Shown here one piece after another: positions 1 through 14,100 of a DNA stretch of 64,000 bases. How positions within the stretch are numbered: position 1 is the stretch's first letter; each line of letters opens with the position of its first letter. The position numbers were made by a program, and so were the translations under genes. The notes under the pieces were generated by a model, which saw only the letters and a list, made by a program, of their open reading frames with translations, did not search any database and was not told the DNA's origin. The stretch is from Diadema setosum (taxonomy: Eukaryota; Echinodermata; Echinoidea; Diadematoida; Diadematidae). Location: NCBI GenBank assembly GCA_033980235.1, contig CM067067.1:18977239-19041238 (forward strand). Direction: 5' to 3'.

Positions 1-97
1 TTACATCTAGTTGAAAAGATGTAGGTGCAATGGTGCCGAAGATCCTTTTTATACATCTGATGACACATAGTACGCAAGGAAGATGTAGAAGTGATAT

Positions 98-342
98 TAC
101 TGTAAAAGCTGTTATTTTTCACAGGGGTTTTATTTTCGCAAATTTCGCTAATCACTGTTAGGCTGCAAATTTAACAATACACAAAAATATCGCGACCTGA
201 TCTTGATCGCATTAACTCTGCGGACAGGCTTTAGTGCACTTACAATAGCGTGCCAAAACGCAAAAACAACATCTGGCACAACTGTCTGTAACCTTCTCAT
301 TCGCGAAAATGTCTGCTTGCAAAAATGATACCTTTTACAGTA
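98..342. mobile_element. TACTGTAAAA palindromic MITE, copy 1
   Basis: A 245-bp element bounded by TACTGTAAAA and TTTTACAGTA, with many TTTCGC/GCGAAA words. The ends read TA|CTGTAAAA and TTTTACAG|TA, as in Tc1/mariner-type insertions with TA duplication. No coding capacity. It fills most of the intron at the left edge of the window. Confidence 0.7.
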
Positions 343-386
343 CTCAGAATGATGGTAGTATAATTAGCAAAAAAGACTGGTGTTAC

Positions 387-522
387 CTTCTATTTCTTGC
401 TCTCCATGGTTGGTGCCCATGTTCTTGTAGGTGGGAGGTTTGGTGACCTGGAGCCACTGGTTAACCTGTCTGTCCACACCAAAATTCACTTCATCCCAAT
501 CCACATATTCCATCCATGGTTC
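387..522 (-). CDS. EPG5: EPG5 exon 26, last in window
   Basis: Codes for residues 1709 to 1754. It starts EPWMEYVDWDEV, which matches DLWMEYLNMERI in human. Acceptor CATGACAG|GAACCA, donor ATAGAAG|GTAACA, phase 1. The gene continues to the left, but 1-386 shows only a palindromic repeat and no exon. Confidence 0.9.
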
Positions 523-2102
523 CTGTCATGAGAATACATTAACAAAAGACAGTCTAAGATTTATTCACTGCATCACAGGTGCAACCACACTTCCTCTGTA
601 TCATAAGCTTTAAATCTCAAACTGAATTGGAGCAAATGCTAACTCAATAGATATCCTTCAAAGAACGATTTAGAGTAGGCTCAGACAACACAAACCTCTC
701 ATAGACATAACATGAACTATTATTTTCTTATGAACGAAATCCCAATTTCGAATGAGATAAACTTGATCCTGATAGCTGGCTGTCCGCTCATCTGTCCCAC
801 AAATGCGACTTTAAAAAACGATTTCCCCCCCCCCCCCCCACTTCATCTTCTCCCATCCTCCCCAACACCACTCACCGAATCCCCATTGAAAATCCTGGCG
901 AGCTTCTCTCCATCATACTGCTCTGGCAGCGAAGGAAGGTACAAGCTGGCGTCGTGGAGCAGCGGTTCCTCTAGCCACAGCCCATATGTCTGGTACAACC
1001 TGCGAGTAGCAGCGAATACAAGTCTTGAGATTAACTTTATTTTTTTCCTCTTTCTCGCTCTCTTGAAAGTAACACAAATACAAGAAAGTGACAAGTGCTG
1101 CGTCACTTTCAATACTGATTGTGCATTAGTACATTACTTGCCAGAAGATTATTTTTTTTAATGAAAACAACCAAAGTCATTCTCTATGAAGTAGCGAAAA
1201 ATTTGCATTACTTATATTCTTGTACAAGACATCTCATATAACAGTGATAACCAGTCATCTTTCATGAAATAGCAATAAATTTGCATTACTTAAATTCTTG
1301 GACAATATATTTCATTAAGTGTTGATAACCAAAGTCATTCCTCATAAATTCTTGTGCAAGACATCTCATATAGCGGTGATAAACCAATGTCATTCTTCAT
1401 GAAAAAGCCATAAGTTTGCAGTATATAAACATTCTTGTACAAGTCATCTCAAACCCTTTTCCAATAATGCAAGCAAAGCTAAATCAAAAACAGAATCTGA
1501 GCGGCTATCTTGCTGCATTTGAGGTATCACAAAGACTTGATTTACTTGAGCAGTTTGGTCTGAAATTCTCTGTCTTGCTGATTGTCAAATTCCTCCCTTT
1601 CACTATAACTCTGTTCCAGTTCGCTGACTCCGTCCCCACTGGCAGCCTCCTGGTCCACTGTGGCCGCAGCCCTCTGGCTCTGCCCATGAGGGCGCTGTCC
1701 CTCTGGGTAGCGGCCCTGGCTGGCATTGTGGTGGGCGTCCGCGGAGCGGGAGAGTTGCCGCTTGAGCTGCTTCATGAAGGCCAAATCAGCAAAGCTGTGG
1801 AAGTAGCGCAGTCCGATACTGTACCTCTCCAGAGTCCTGGGGTAAGGGGGGAGAAATTCAAGACAGCAAATGATACCTTCAAATCATTCTCATTCTGTGG
1901 AAAATAACAATGTGTCTGGCTTTCAGGATACCCATTTTGTAACTAGACATATAAGAGAACTTCTTTTTTGTTTTCAAAATAAAGATGTCTTCATTGAGAT
2001 TCTCTTCCATGCTTGACAATAAGTTTATAACTTCCATACTGTCAAAATTACTTTGTTTGCGTACATGTGTCGGCCAATTGTTGCTCTTCCTTTTCTCTGT
2101 TT

Positions 2103-2142
<40 letters not shown>

Positions 2143-5100
2143 TTTTTAGGGGCGGAGGGAATGGAGGACAACTTACCTCCCGCCCATGTTCATTCTCTCG
2201 AGATAGAGGGAGAAGAACTTCTGCCAGATGACTGGGAGGAGAGGATGGTGGATGTTGGTGTCGAGAGCCAGCTGGGCCCACCGGTAGATCGGAAGCTGGT
2301 TGACATTAACCAGAAAGCTGCTCTTCGTCTTCTGGCTCACCTTCTACCAGTGGAAGGGAGGAATAAAAATTCTCAGTTATTCCTCCACATTTTTGTTTCA
2401 AAGTTTACAAAGAAATTAACGACCAATACGCAGTGATAGAGCTGCTGATCTCTGCATATTAGAAAAAAAAACACACACACAATATTCTGATCCACATTGA
2501 AACATATGCTACACAGCAACAATATTCTGATTAACCAATGTCACCATAGCACATTTTGAGAGTGCTAGATCAAATTTCAGAATCATATTTTCAATTTCAA
2601 ACTCACATCTAATTTGGTTGAAGAATAGACATTAATCTAGTGCCGCTTTACCACTCAAATTTGTTCCTCTGTATTTTTTTTTTTTGTGCCTTATGTGATG
2701 CACAGTCACATCTGTCACACACACACACCCCCACACACACACACACATTGAAGTTTTGTAACGGCCTTAGAGAATGAAAAGATGCATCTACATGTACCTT
2801 GACAGCCTGGTCCGTTGTCATGGAGGGGTTGCCGTGGAGCTCCTGCGAGATCGCCTGGAGCGCCCCGCTCTCCTGCAGGAACTGGGTCTCGGCCAGCATG
2901 AAGGAGTAGGCCAGCCAGGGGAAGTCCTTCTTGTACTGCTCCTGCATGCTGGGCAGCGGGCTGGCCGAGGTCACCAGGGACATGACGGAAGACAGGAGAC
3001 CTGGCGCCCTCGTGCTTGACACCTTCTTCTGCAGGAGAAGGACGAGGGGACAGACTCAGTGAGAGAGAGAGTCACTCATGAGTTTTTACATCAGTTTCAT
3101 TTCAGTTTTGTTTCGGCAAGTTTTGTACAAGTTGCATTCACACACTGGAGTCATCGGTTTTGGTTTTGCATTGCACAAAAAAAAATTGATAACAACATTT
3201 GATCTACTTTTACAATATCACTTAACTTGATATCAATATTGCCTGGGGTAAATTATTTTTCAATAGGGCCCCATTTATATATTTTCCTTTTTTATAAAAA
3301 AACAACAAAATTTATTTCATTTGCCACTGTTCAAACATGCCACACTGGGCAAACTATCCCGAGAGTTAGAAACGAAAAGAATCAAGCTGGAATGAAAAAA
3401 AAAAAATCATTCGGCTGCAAATCAAGCACTTTGAATCTGAAGAAATAAACAGAACATGACGCTGGTCATCAGAGTGTGCAGATATTCTGTGGAGAGGTGC
3501 ATTATGTGATTGAAAAACAAAATCAATGTAAGTAGGACAAATTATTGAGAGAGTTTCAAAAAACTCAAATGGGACTCATTTTCACATTGCATGACAGAGT
3601 TGAACATTTTGTGGTGTCCATTACGAAGAATTTACACATCGCACTGCACACATCGATTTTCAAAAACCATTTATTTCAGGAATGCATGAATGCCACTATC
3701 ATTTTCGGGGGGGGGGGGACTTCTTTGTTTGTTCACCTGTTGCATGAAGGAGTGAACCATTCTAACTTTTTGCAATCTTTGAAACAACTTGTCAGATTGC
3801 CTTACTTAACACTTTTAGCCTAGTTGATACGTCAAAGTCAAGATTGCCTTATTCAATTCAAATTCATCACAACTTCCATCTCAAAACATCACTGATACAG
3901 TGCATGAACAGATTGCCACTGGGGACAATACAGGCAATCTGGTAGGTTGATGGGTCTTTGCAGATGTCCATGGCTAGTTAACATGTACAGAAGGGCAGTG
4001 CAGTGACACATTGAGAGCTTGAGGTGGAGGTGGAGGTGGGGAGGCACAATGCACAATGCAGAAAGAATGTCATCACACTCCTAATCCATGGTAGTCAGAG
4101 GAATAACACATAATGGGTGCACCTTGTTTGGATAGTTCAACATTTGTTTTTCTTTAACTCAAGGTCAGAGCCAATATTAACCCATTGAGGGCAGACTGAT
4201 TTTGCTACAACACGCATTTCCCAAAGACACTTGCCGAGTATACTCGGGACTCGTTCTCAATGTGTTAAGGAAAAGAAAACTTTCACACTATGGAGCAGTG
4301 GGTTTTGCATGTATCGATAAGGAAATGCTCTAACTCCGCTTCGACGGTACGTCCACATCACATTCACTCTTTCTCTTGCTCAGAAAAGTGAAATTTTTAA
4401 TAGTCTTGGAACTGAAAGTCTTCCACCAGATAAAGCAATTCATGAAGTGCCTTGCTCTTTATTAGTACTTTTTGACAGAAAGTCGCTACTTATCAGACCT
4501 TGCCTCTTGGGGCAAATAACTTAAAAGAATTCATCAAATGACAACTAAAAACCTCATTTGCAAATATGCCATTACATCAGTTTGGTCATGGCTATTTCTT
4601 TCATCAAAGAAGGTTACAATTGAGTCTTGGATTATTCCTGAAGAAAGATTTTTGAGCTTCTATATAAACATGATCAACGCTGAAAGCAAATCCACCAATG
4701 TGCAGCATTGACAAAAACTGAAGTTCTATAACATATCAGTTTTACATAGTTAGATAGCAAATTATAAGGTAAAAACAGCATACTTTTAGAATGTATGCTG
4801 TCTTAAGCATTAGATATATTCTGCTGATTCTAATCAATGTATGGCAGTTAAACATGAAAGCAATGGCAGAAAAAAAAAATCAATGCATGCAAGGCAAACA
4901 AGTGAATCAACTTGAAACATAGTGAGGAAAACTTACACAAATAAAAACATAAGGGTGAAAGGGCTGGATACAAATACTAGTAAAATGCTGTCATTTTTGT
5001 GAGGGTGTAATTTTCATGAATTTCGCAAATCACTGATGCTGAGTGAACATACAGGAATTAGTGCAATTACGATAGCCTCAGTGTCAAATCGCAAAAACAA

Positions 5101-8100
5101 CATCTCGTGAAAAAAATAAGGAACAACTTTTTTGTATGAAGTTTACAAAGTAAAGTCTGTGAAAGATTTAACTGACATGGTGGAAAGTGCAATGAAGAAG
5201 ATCAAAAGTATTGTCTTGGCTACCTGCATTGATTTCTTGTAATGAAATGACTGCTTGGAAGGAACACGTACAAATGATACGAAGAAAATGAAGGTAGTTT
5301 ATAGACTGAAATCATGACATCACATTACATCATAATCAGAACAAAAGATTTAGTATTACTTCCACACATTATATCACAGGAGCACAAAGGCGTAAGTGTT
5401 TCACTTCTTTCTAATGTATGATTTCTTCTTCTTTAGGATGTTCAATTTAACATGATGAATTTGATAAGGAAAAGTTAGTGGTGTCCAGGAGGGAATACCC
5501 CTCTGCAAGACTATGTTGCATGCAAAGAAGAAGAAAAATAAAAGGGGTGGGGAACATTTCTTGGGCCTCCTACTGTAGAAATGAACTTGTGTCTACATGG
5601 CATACATATAAAATAAAACTCAAAAGTATCTGATTAAAATCTTGTGTGTTTTTCATTTCTTTCCCAAATGTCAGTTAAAGTTCATTTTCTCCTCAGCTGC
5701 CAGAAATCATTATCACCACTGCCCACACAAATAGAACTCAGTTGTATATAACCACATTCCCTGCCACAAATGGTTAGATGCTAATGCACTACCTCTTACC
5801 TCATGCCACAAGACAAACTATACAATTAATAACAGTTATCAAACACAATTGGTACTGATCTTTACAGGACAACACACTTTAGCAGAACCTTGCAGCATTT
5901 ATTAGCATCAACATCATTCTTAAGAATATTGTGAAAAAACAAAAACAATGCAAATACATATGGACAGGTGTAATGCCCAATCAGTGCCTGGTTTTGAATG
6001 CTCAATAGAAATTCACACCCTTCTTCCACTTACCCTGAAATGCATCAGGAAGACTTCTTGCGTGAGAACGCTGCTCGCCTTGCAACACACGAGGGCAGCC
6101 TCCAGCGTGGTGTCCAGCACCTGGCAGACGTCGTAGTTTGTGTGCCAGTTCTTGCAGGAGGTGAGGACGTTCAGCCAGAACTCCAGGAGGGCTTCTGTGG
6201 AACCGGGCGGGGCACCGGGGGCCTTGGATGCCCTCAAGAGAGTCTATGTGGGGTATTGAGAGGGGAAAGGGGGAGGGGGAAGGGGGGGAGAAAGGGAAAA
6301 TGGGGGAGTGGCACAGGGTGGAGTCATAGTGTGAGTATCACCAGACTATACCCACCACGAGTGATGTCACTTGTAATTTATAACCCTTTCTTGTCTTTTT
6401 CTGATGGAATGAGTGTAGTTAGACTGTAGGATATGAACCTGCTTTTTGCATGCCTAACCATTATTGATTCCAATCATAAAGTCCATCAGTTTGCTAAACA
6501 CACCTCATACGTATACGTTTGCCCAGGGGAACATGCCATGAAAATTATTTTTCCAAACAATTCTTCCATCAGATGAATGAAATGTTATAATGAAAAGAAA
6601 AGAACACTCAAAAGGAATATATCTTTGGATACATGTATATTGTACTTAAGTTTCTACGGATTCAATTCCTATTCATTTGTTAAACTGATATAAATGGTAC
6701 ACCGCTTTTGATGGGAATAATCAGTACATATGATATAATGAATCATGTCCTGACTGTTCTAGAAAAAAAACAATTACTATACAAGGAGTACACGTACTGC
6801 AATCATGCTGGAGAAGAGAGCAGTGCACTTGGTCTGGAAGGACATAGAGAGCTTCTGTAAAAGTCTGGAGTACTGCTGATCACCATTCAGGATGGTCTCA
6901 ATCAGGGAGATGAATCTAAAGGAAAAACACACAAGAACTTTAAAATGAGGAATGTTCGCGTGCATTTTTAATTTTGTGAATTTCGCGAGAGCCGAGATTT
7001 GCGAAAATAAAATCCATGTGAAAGTTCTTGTCTACACTATATGCATTGAACGGTAGAGGCAACTCGCGAAAGGCCGTTGGCTCCAATTCACAAAAATTTC
7101 ATGCCATGAAATTATCATGTTTTACAGTAGTTAATCGTCCACTAGTCACCACTTACGAGACAAGTGTTTTTTCTCTTGGAATTACATCCTTTTCACATTC
7201 TAATGCTTGTTATTTGATCCATGGTATGTTTCTGTCCATTTGGACAGAAGAGATTTAAAAAAAAAATCAACTGATTATGATCTGAAGGTACTGATTTTAA
7301 CCTATGACTATTTCATATAAACAACACAACAAAGAAATTATATTGTGTTTACAAAGTATAATTTTTTTTTAGAAAAAGAAGCTAATGCCTTAAATACACA
7401 TACAATTGGGCATATACACTGAAGCATACAGTCACAATGGCAGTTTTACATTTTTTGGATTAATGCTTGTATGTCAAAGTAAAGCCTTTCAATTTCAATT
7501 CAAAGCACATCTTACAAAAATGTATTTAAGATTACTAGGGTTCCCTCTTTAGTAGATAAAGAAATAATTTGATGTGAGACAGATCCAAAACCGTTGAGTC
7601 ATCATCTCAGGCCATATGCAGGGTTGACAACCTCTGCAGATTAAAAACGAACTGGTGAAGAGAAAAAAAGTAACATATTTTGAGGGTAGAAATGATATCG
7701 TTTTTCAACAATGGACAATTTTCAAATAAAAAGCATGCTTAATCAAATTTCAGAAAAGACATATTTTACATGAAAAACATATTTTCTTAGTTTTTGTTTT
7801 AATTACAATTCACAATTTCCCTGATATGCCATCATTCCACTATTAACCAATAATCCCCAATCACAAATGGAATTGTCCGTACTTGACATTGGTCAGCAGG
7901 TACTCCTGGTGGCCCGCATCGATGAAGGTCGGTACCACTTTGCCAATGAGGGGGATGCACATCCTGTGGCAGCCTGAGGTGACAAGGTTCTGCAGGTACT
8001 CCAGCCCCTTGGAGAGGAAGTTCTCTACACTGCAGAGATTAAGAATACGGTTGCAATGTGGAAATCATTCAGGATGATGAATCTCCCTTCATGACAAAGG

Positions 8101-11100
8101 GATTGTACACCTGACATGACACAACACCTCACACTTTGTGAGTGTGCGTTTACGTTCCATACTGAAGTTGTTCCCGACAATACAAAATCCCTCGAATGTC
8201 TTGCCAAATATTTGACAAAATGCCTCTCTGGACACTAGGAATGGAAAGCATTCTAAATACTAACAGGAAAAGCTGCACTTACAAGCTCCTTACAAGGTCC
8301 TCAAGGCCATTTTTTTTCCCACAGATTTTGATGCAAGAGTATATGCGGGTCTTTTTAACTCCAATTTTGGTCATATTTCTACAGCCTACCAGAGGGATAG
8401 GATGGATGGGAAATGTGACTGATTTTAATCAAATGAAGGAGATGAATTAATTCCAACTTACTCATGACCGGCCTTGGTCATTGCCACTGCGATGTAGCAG
8501 GCCAGCGGTGTCTTGCTCTCCAGGGCCTTGTTGACGGGGTACAGGAGGGGGTCAGACTTGAGATCAGGGGGGCAGAACTCGCCCTCCCTCCGCCCCTCTT
8601 CGTCCTGGAGGAATCCCTGTCCTTCTGCAGACTTTGAGCTCTTGCCGTGCGATTGGCCGCTCGACGCGCCTCCCACTGCCCCAGCGGCAGGGAGGACCGG
8701 GATTGGCTGATCTTGGGCGTGGAGGCGGAGCTTGTTGAGTATGTCCCAGCACCAAACGTCTAGTTGGACAACATCCCCCAGCACAATGGAAATACCCCAC
8801 TGGGCAAGAGAAGAGAAAATATGAAAAACATATTTATCAGAGACAGTCAAGCACAAAAAAAAACATGTATCTCTCAATTTTCGTAGTTGGTCAATCAAGA
8901 ATTTGTCCATGTGCAAACACATAAAGATATGCAATTTGTCTCAGGTACCACATCACACTGCTCACCTGTTCCTGTCACGTCTTTTCTGCCTTTCCAAGAC
9001 ACTGAGCAGCATGTTTATGCACTACAACATGTCACCCAATCATTTCATACTTTGAGTACAAGAACAGGACAGTCAACTCCATGTCAAGTGTGCACGAGTT
9101 GCCAGGAAGACAAGTGGCCACCCGCGGCAAGAGTGGGGGTTCACGTGGGGGATGCCCCTCATACTTCTCTCTCATTAATGATCCTTCCGCTGGTTCACCC
9201 GAAACAATGTCACACATGTCAAAAAATTGGCTATGTCTGAGAATAATTTTACCCCAAATGGATCTAAACATGTGTCAATTCTACCGTGGATGTCAAGATT
9301 CAACTAAAGTCAAAGGATTTCTGTGGTCCCTTTGGATTTGATTTGGATAGACTGTATCAGAAAACAAAGCTGCACTGCTGCAGGGAAAAGTGATATGCCA
9401 CTCACTGATAGGGTGGAGGCGATGAAAGCTCCCTGCTGTCTCTCCATGATGTGCTTGCTGAAGGCCTCCATTACCAAGATGGCCACTTTGCGATGGAGAT
9501 CGATGTCCAGCACCAACTCATCCTCCTGAAATGTGATCACACAAAGAGAAAAGATCACGTCACATGGAGCTTTCAGTAACATCATACCACAAGCCCATGT
9601 AACTCAAATATAACTTGCCAAGTTATCTTTACTGAGGCCCAATTAATCCCTTCTCAATTTTGCTGCCGTATAAGTTTAGACACATTCACTCAGACAAGAC
9701 AACAGTTTCTGGTGAATGCCAGAAGTACTACACTGAGACAATGCCAGAAGTACTACACTGCGAAACAAAAGAAGAAGTTTATCAGCCTTTCTTAATCACT
9801 ACTGCAATCCGCCATCCTTCTTCCATTCTCCCTTTTATTTCCTCCCACTTAATCCATCAATCTTGGTTTCTCTCATGATCCTACTCTTTTGTAATCGCAC
9901 AAGAATCTTTGCTTTTTTCTGCCAAGCGAGTTTGATTACCTCCTCTATAAGTTTCTCCTGTACATTGCTGACTTCATTCTTGATATCTTCAGTATTTCCA
10001 TTCCAAATTTCTCCTCATCTGTGAACTGCTTTTTTCCCCAAAAAATCAACTTTACTCTGTCCCCCCCCCCCCCCCCCTTGTCCCTTGCAGGCAAGGCACT
10101 TTATGTTAATAGATTCTTTTGAGTGGATTAAAAGCCACTGGCCCCATGGTTGCTTGCTTACAAGCCAACATTGCTCTCTCAACAATAACACTGAAAACAG
10201 AAATCAATATTTTATTGAATATCAGTAATTTTCCTGTCATGTGGAAGAACCCTTCTCTCCAACACATTACATCCTCCTCTTTGCTTATATTAACATTATC
10301 AATATCTAAAGAAACATTATTTTCTTTCTTTTTAAGTTTTTTTTTTTTTTTGGGGGGGGGGGGAGTGAAGGGTTGATCCTTCTCTTTCTTTTCCTTTCCT
10401 TTCCTCCCCTTCTTCTCTTCCTTCCATCCTTTCTTAACCCTCACCTGCTCATTGAAGCCCCAGTTGAGTTTGGAGAGGATGAGGCGAGCCAGCTGGCTCT
10501 CATTGGAGTCTGCACTGTTCTCCAGCAGCCACGTCCTCAGGACCGACATGTCCGACAGGGACAGCTGCCAGAGATGGAGGGGCAGCTCTGAACACAGGTA
10601 GAGGCTCATCTGAAGCATCCACAGAGATAGAGAGGAGAATGTGCACTTTTGGTGGGAGAACCAACTTAACCCTTTGTAAACATGCCTAAACACTTAGCTT
10701 TACCGACCAATCTCTTTTCATCAGCACTCTATAATCCATCGAAAACCCACCCTGGTGTAGTTATATGCATCAGTTCAACAGGAAGGGCATGGAGACACAG
10801 TAGGAATTAGGAGGATTACCAGTTGGTAATCTCTATTCAATCTGTGCCAATCACTGAAGAAAGCACTCAATCTTGCATGTCAATTCTTCCTGAATGATAA
10901 AGGCTACAAGGTTAATTGGGTTGCATGATATTTCTTTCCCATTTTCAGGTTTCTTTTCACCATCCCACCTCTCTTATCCAGCCTCCCTTTATCTGGATCT
11001 CTCTATCATCTGGACACGATCTTGATGTGATTTTTTTTTTCATTATAATAATTTCAAGGAAAGGGGGATTTCAAACTCATACAAATTCCTACACAAAACT

Positions 11101-14100
11101 CACATGAATAACATACTATTCCCAACATAATTAACATACATTCACATCAAATTCTCATCTAAATAACATGCATTCAGACATTCACTACCCCCAAATCACC
11201 ACAAGAACATCAGCAGAAAACTTAGGTTGCAAGTAGCTACCACTGGGTAGGCAGCTGTATGTATTAAACATCGAGTCTCCCATATCAAGCCAAATCCCTT
11301 ATCCGGATGAGGGCCAGTCCCAACATGTCCGGATAAGAGAGGTTGGACTGTACTCTTTCCTAGACTATAAACCCTCAGTAACAGCCCAAAACATGCATTT
11401 CTTCTTCTACCACTTTTAACTCCCATTTAAAATCCATGAGATAGGTTATATGACAGCTACTATTGTACATTTCCTCATAATTTGTGCTGTAAATGAGTAA
11501 GCAAAAAAGTGAAACATGAAAAGACAAGAATCTCTTCTGAATGTGGATCCCTTCATGTATTACAATGCATGCAACACAACCTGGTTCGAATCCACTGCAT
11601 GAGTCAATTGCAGTCTATTGAGGATGAGCTGATTCTGCTATATCAAACAATGCATTTCCCATACACACCCGCCACAGTATACTCAGGACTAAGGCCCCCC
11701 CAAAAAAATTGTTGCATTGGCGTAACCCGCCCAACCCTAAAAATTCCGCCGACCCCGTGTTTTTTTATTCTTTTTTTTGCTATCGATATCAAATATCTTG
11801 TTGATTGCGATCGCGATCGCACAAACCCGGAAGTGGAAACGGCTCTGGGGATATCGGATGTACGAGGGAGAGATCTAGCGCCTCGCATAAGCCTTCCTTG
11901 ATCAGTACGTCATCTGTTTCCAACACGGACACGTACTCTAATAAGATTTATTCAGTGTATACGTAGCATTCAGACTGCGATGTATTGTGCACAGTTTTGC
12001 CGTAGGTTTCTTGTGTGGAGAACTTACACGAATCTGTATATGTGGGACTGTAATAGAGATCGCCGTGTGCGATGAAAAGATCGTACATATGGGTCAATTT
12101 GCATCTATCTTATCTAAGTCAAAATAGTAAAATATGAAGTGAAAACATTCAGGATACGGATTTCAACATCTTTAAATTCTGTGAAGGGGTATAATTCCAG
12201 TAATATCGGCCTCATTAATGATTTGTAGAATAGATGAACACAGCACATTCGGTGCAGCAGTTGTAACTGTTTACTGAGCTGAGCACGAGTTATACACGTA
12301 AAATGCAGGTAGCAAAAAAAAAAATCCGCCCAACCGACCCTATTTGAAAATCTCATGTTACGCCAATGCAACAATTTTTTTTTTTTGCCTAATCTTCAAC
12401 AGGTAAACCTAGGAGGGTACCGGGCATGAGTAAGGCAAACTTACAGAACCAATGATCTCCATGGAGGACTGGATGAGGCCGATGATGTTGGTCAGAATGA
12501 AGGGGTGGGTCAGAGCCATCCCGGCCAGCAGTTCCCTGCCCACTTTGGAGCAGGAGTCCCTAGTGTGCTTGTTTAGGTATGCCAGCTGTAAAAAGTTGTT
12601 GAAGGACAAAAAAAGATATTTGTTTAACATACATCTTAAATATATAATGTGCATCAATGAACAAAACACATAATCAATGCTTGATATAGTCAAATGCAGT
12701 ATAAAAGCTCCTCATTTAATATTTACAAATATAGCTTTCAAGTATCAGGTTTATACAATGGTAATCATTTATGTCCGTGGACTTTTGTGTACAAGCCACT
12801 TGAATCATACCTACTCTTCATCTTTTCCCATGTTTTTCTGTCTTTGCTTGCTCAATTCATCTCTCTGTTTACTATTTCATTCACTCATTCATTCAGAGCT
12901 GCCTCTTCTGAGGGGGACTGCCAAAGTAGAAACATAAAAGGCACCCTGTGTTCAGCACCCTGTGTTCATCTCCTCTTTGATGCAGAAGAGGCTCTTTAAG
13001 GCCAACTATTGTTTGCTCGGTCCTTCCATCTTTGGTTAACCCTTTCGGTGCCACAGACTTTGGACAGTGTGTACAACCATATTTAAGCAGTCTTCCGTGC
13101 CAACTGGTACTCAAAGCCTAGATACGTAAGGGTTAAGCTGGATTTGCACTCGAGAAAGCACTGATCACGAGATGGGCCCAGAGAAGCTCTCACCTCATAG
13201 ACCTCAGTGGTGATGAATTCCACGAAGTCCGCCTCCTCGTTACTCCGGGCCGAGGCCATGTTGGCAAATGTGGTCAGCAGATATATGACCTCCGACATAG
13301 GCATGTTGAGCAGTTTGCTGCTAAACATCTCCTTCTTAGCAGCATCTTGATGGGCAGCAAGCAAAAACAAACACTGGATGTCATCTCTCTACATTTTCAA
13401 TGAAGTATATCTAAATCTCCTTCATAAAGTTCTGTGACATGAAGTAATTATAAGGTTCTCCCACATATTCATTAGTAATGCACTGTATGGTAAGCTAATT
13501 GTGAAGTACAATATTTTTCATTCTTTAAAATACAAAGAAGGGAGTCTTTTATTTTCTCTACACATTACAATTCCACAAAATAATGGGAGCTGTCATTCGA
13601 TGTTCATCAGTCCTTTACAATGACTTAGAATTGTTTTCCTTTTTATATTTTTTCACCCAAGTATTCTAAATCTAACCATGCATTTATCATCTCCTAAACT
13701 TATTTACACTTTGCTTAATTATATCATGTGAGTACTCCTGTAGTCTGTATCTTCTTCCATCATCTTTATGCAATACTGCTGCAAACTGTGAATCCAGCTA
13801 TCATACACACATTATCTACTCATCATTCCTTCTCTTCAGCCATATCCATAAATCAACTAACTGCCAACCAAGTGTTCAATCCTACAATCAAACCAGTTCC
13901 CTGTCCATCATAAAACCAAACCCACTACTCTGTCATCATAAAGTCTGCTCATCGATCCATCAGTACATGGATTTTCATCATGACATGAAGAGGATGATCA
14001 CTCAAATTATCCCTTACCCGATAGATCCCACTTGTATTCCTCCAGCTGGGCCCTCCTGCTTGCATTAATGGATGAAGAGGAGTTCAACTCTCCCTTGCTG

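Noticed and set aside
1..60. A possible EPG5 exon ending at the GTAA (reverse of TTAC) at base 1-4
   Set aside because: The required phase-1 frame runs into a stop, and no similarity to the next human segment is visible.
712..1161. A 149-codon plus-strand open frame
   Set aside because: It overlaps EPG5 exon 25 in antisense and includes the poly-C tract. It is a shadow of the real exon.
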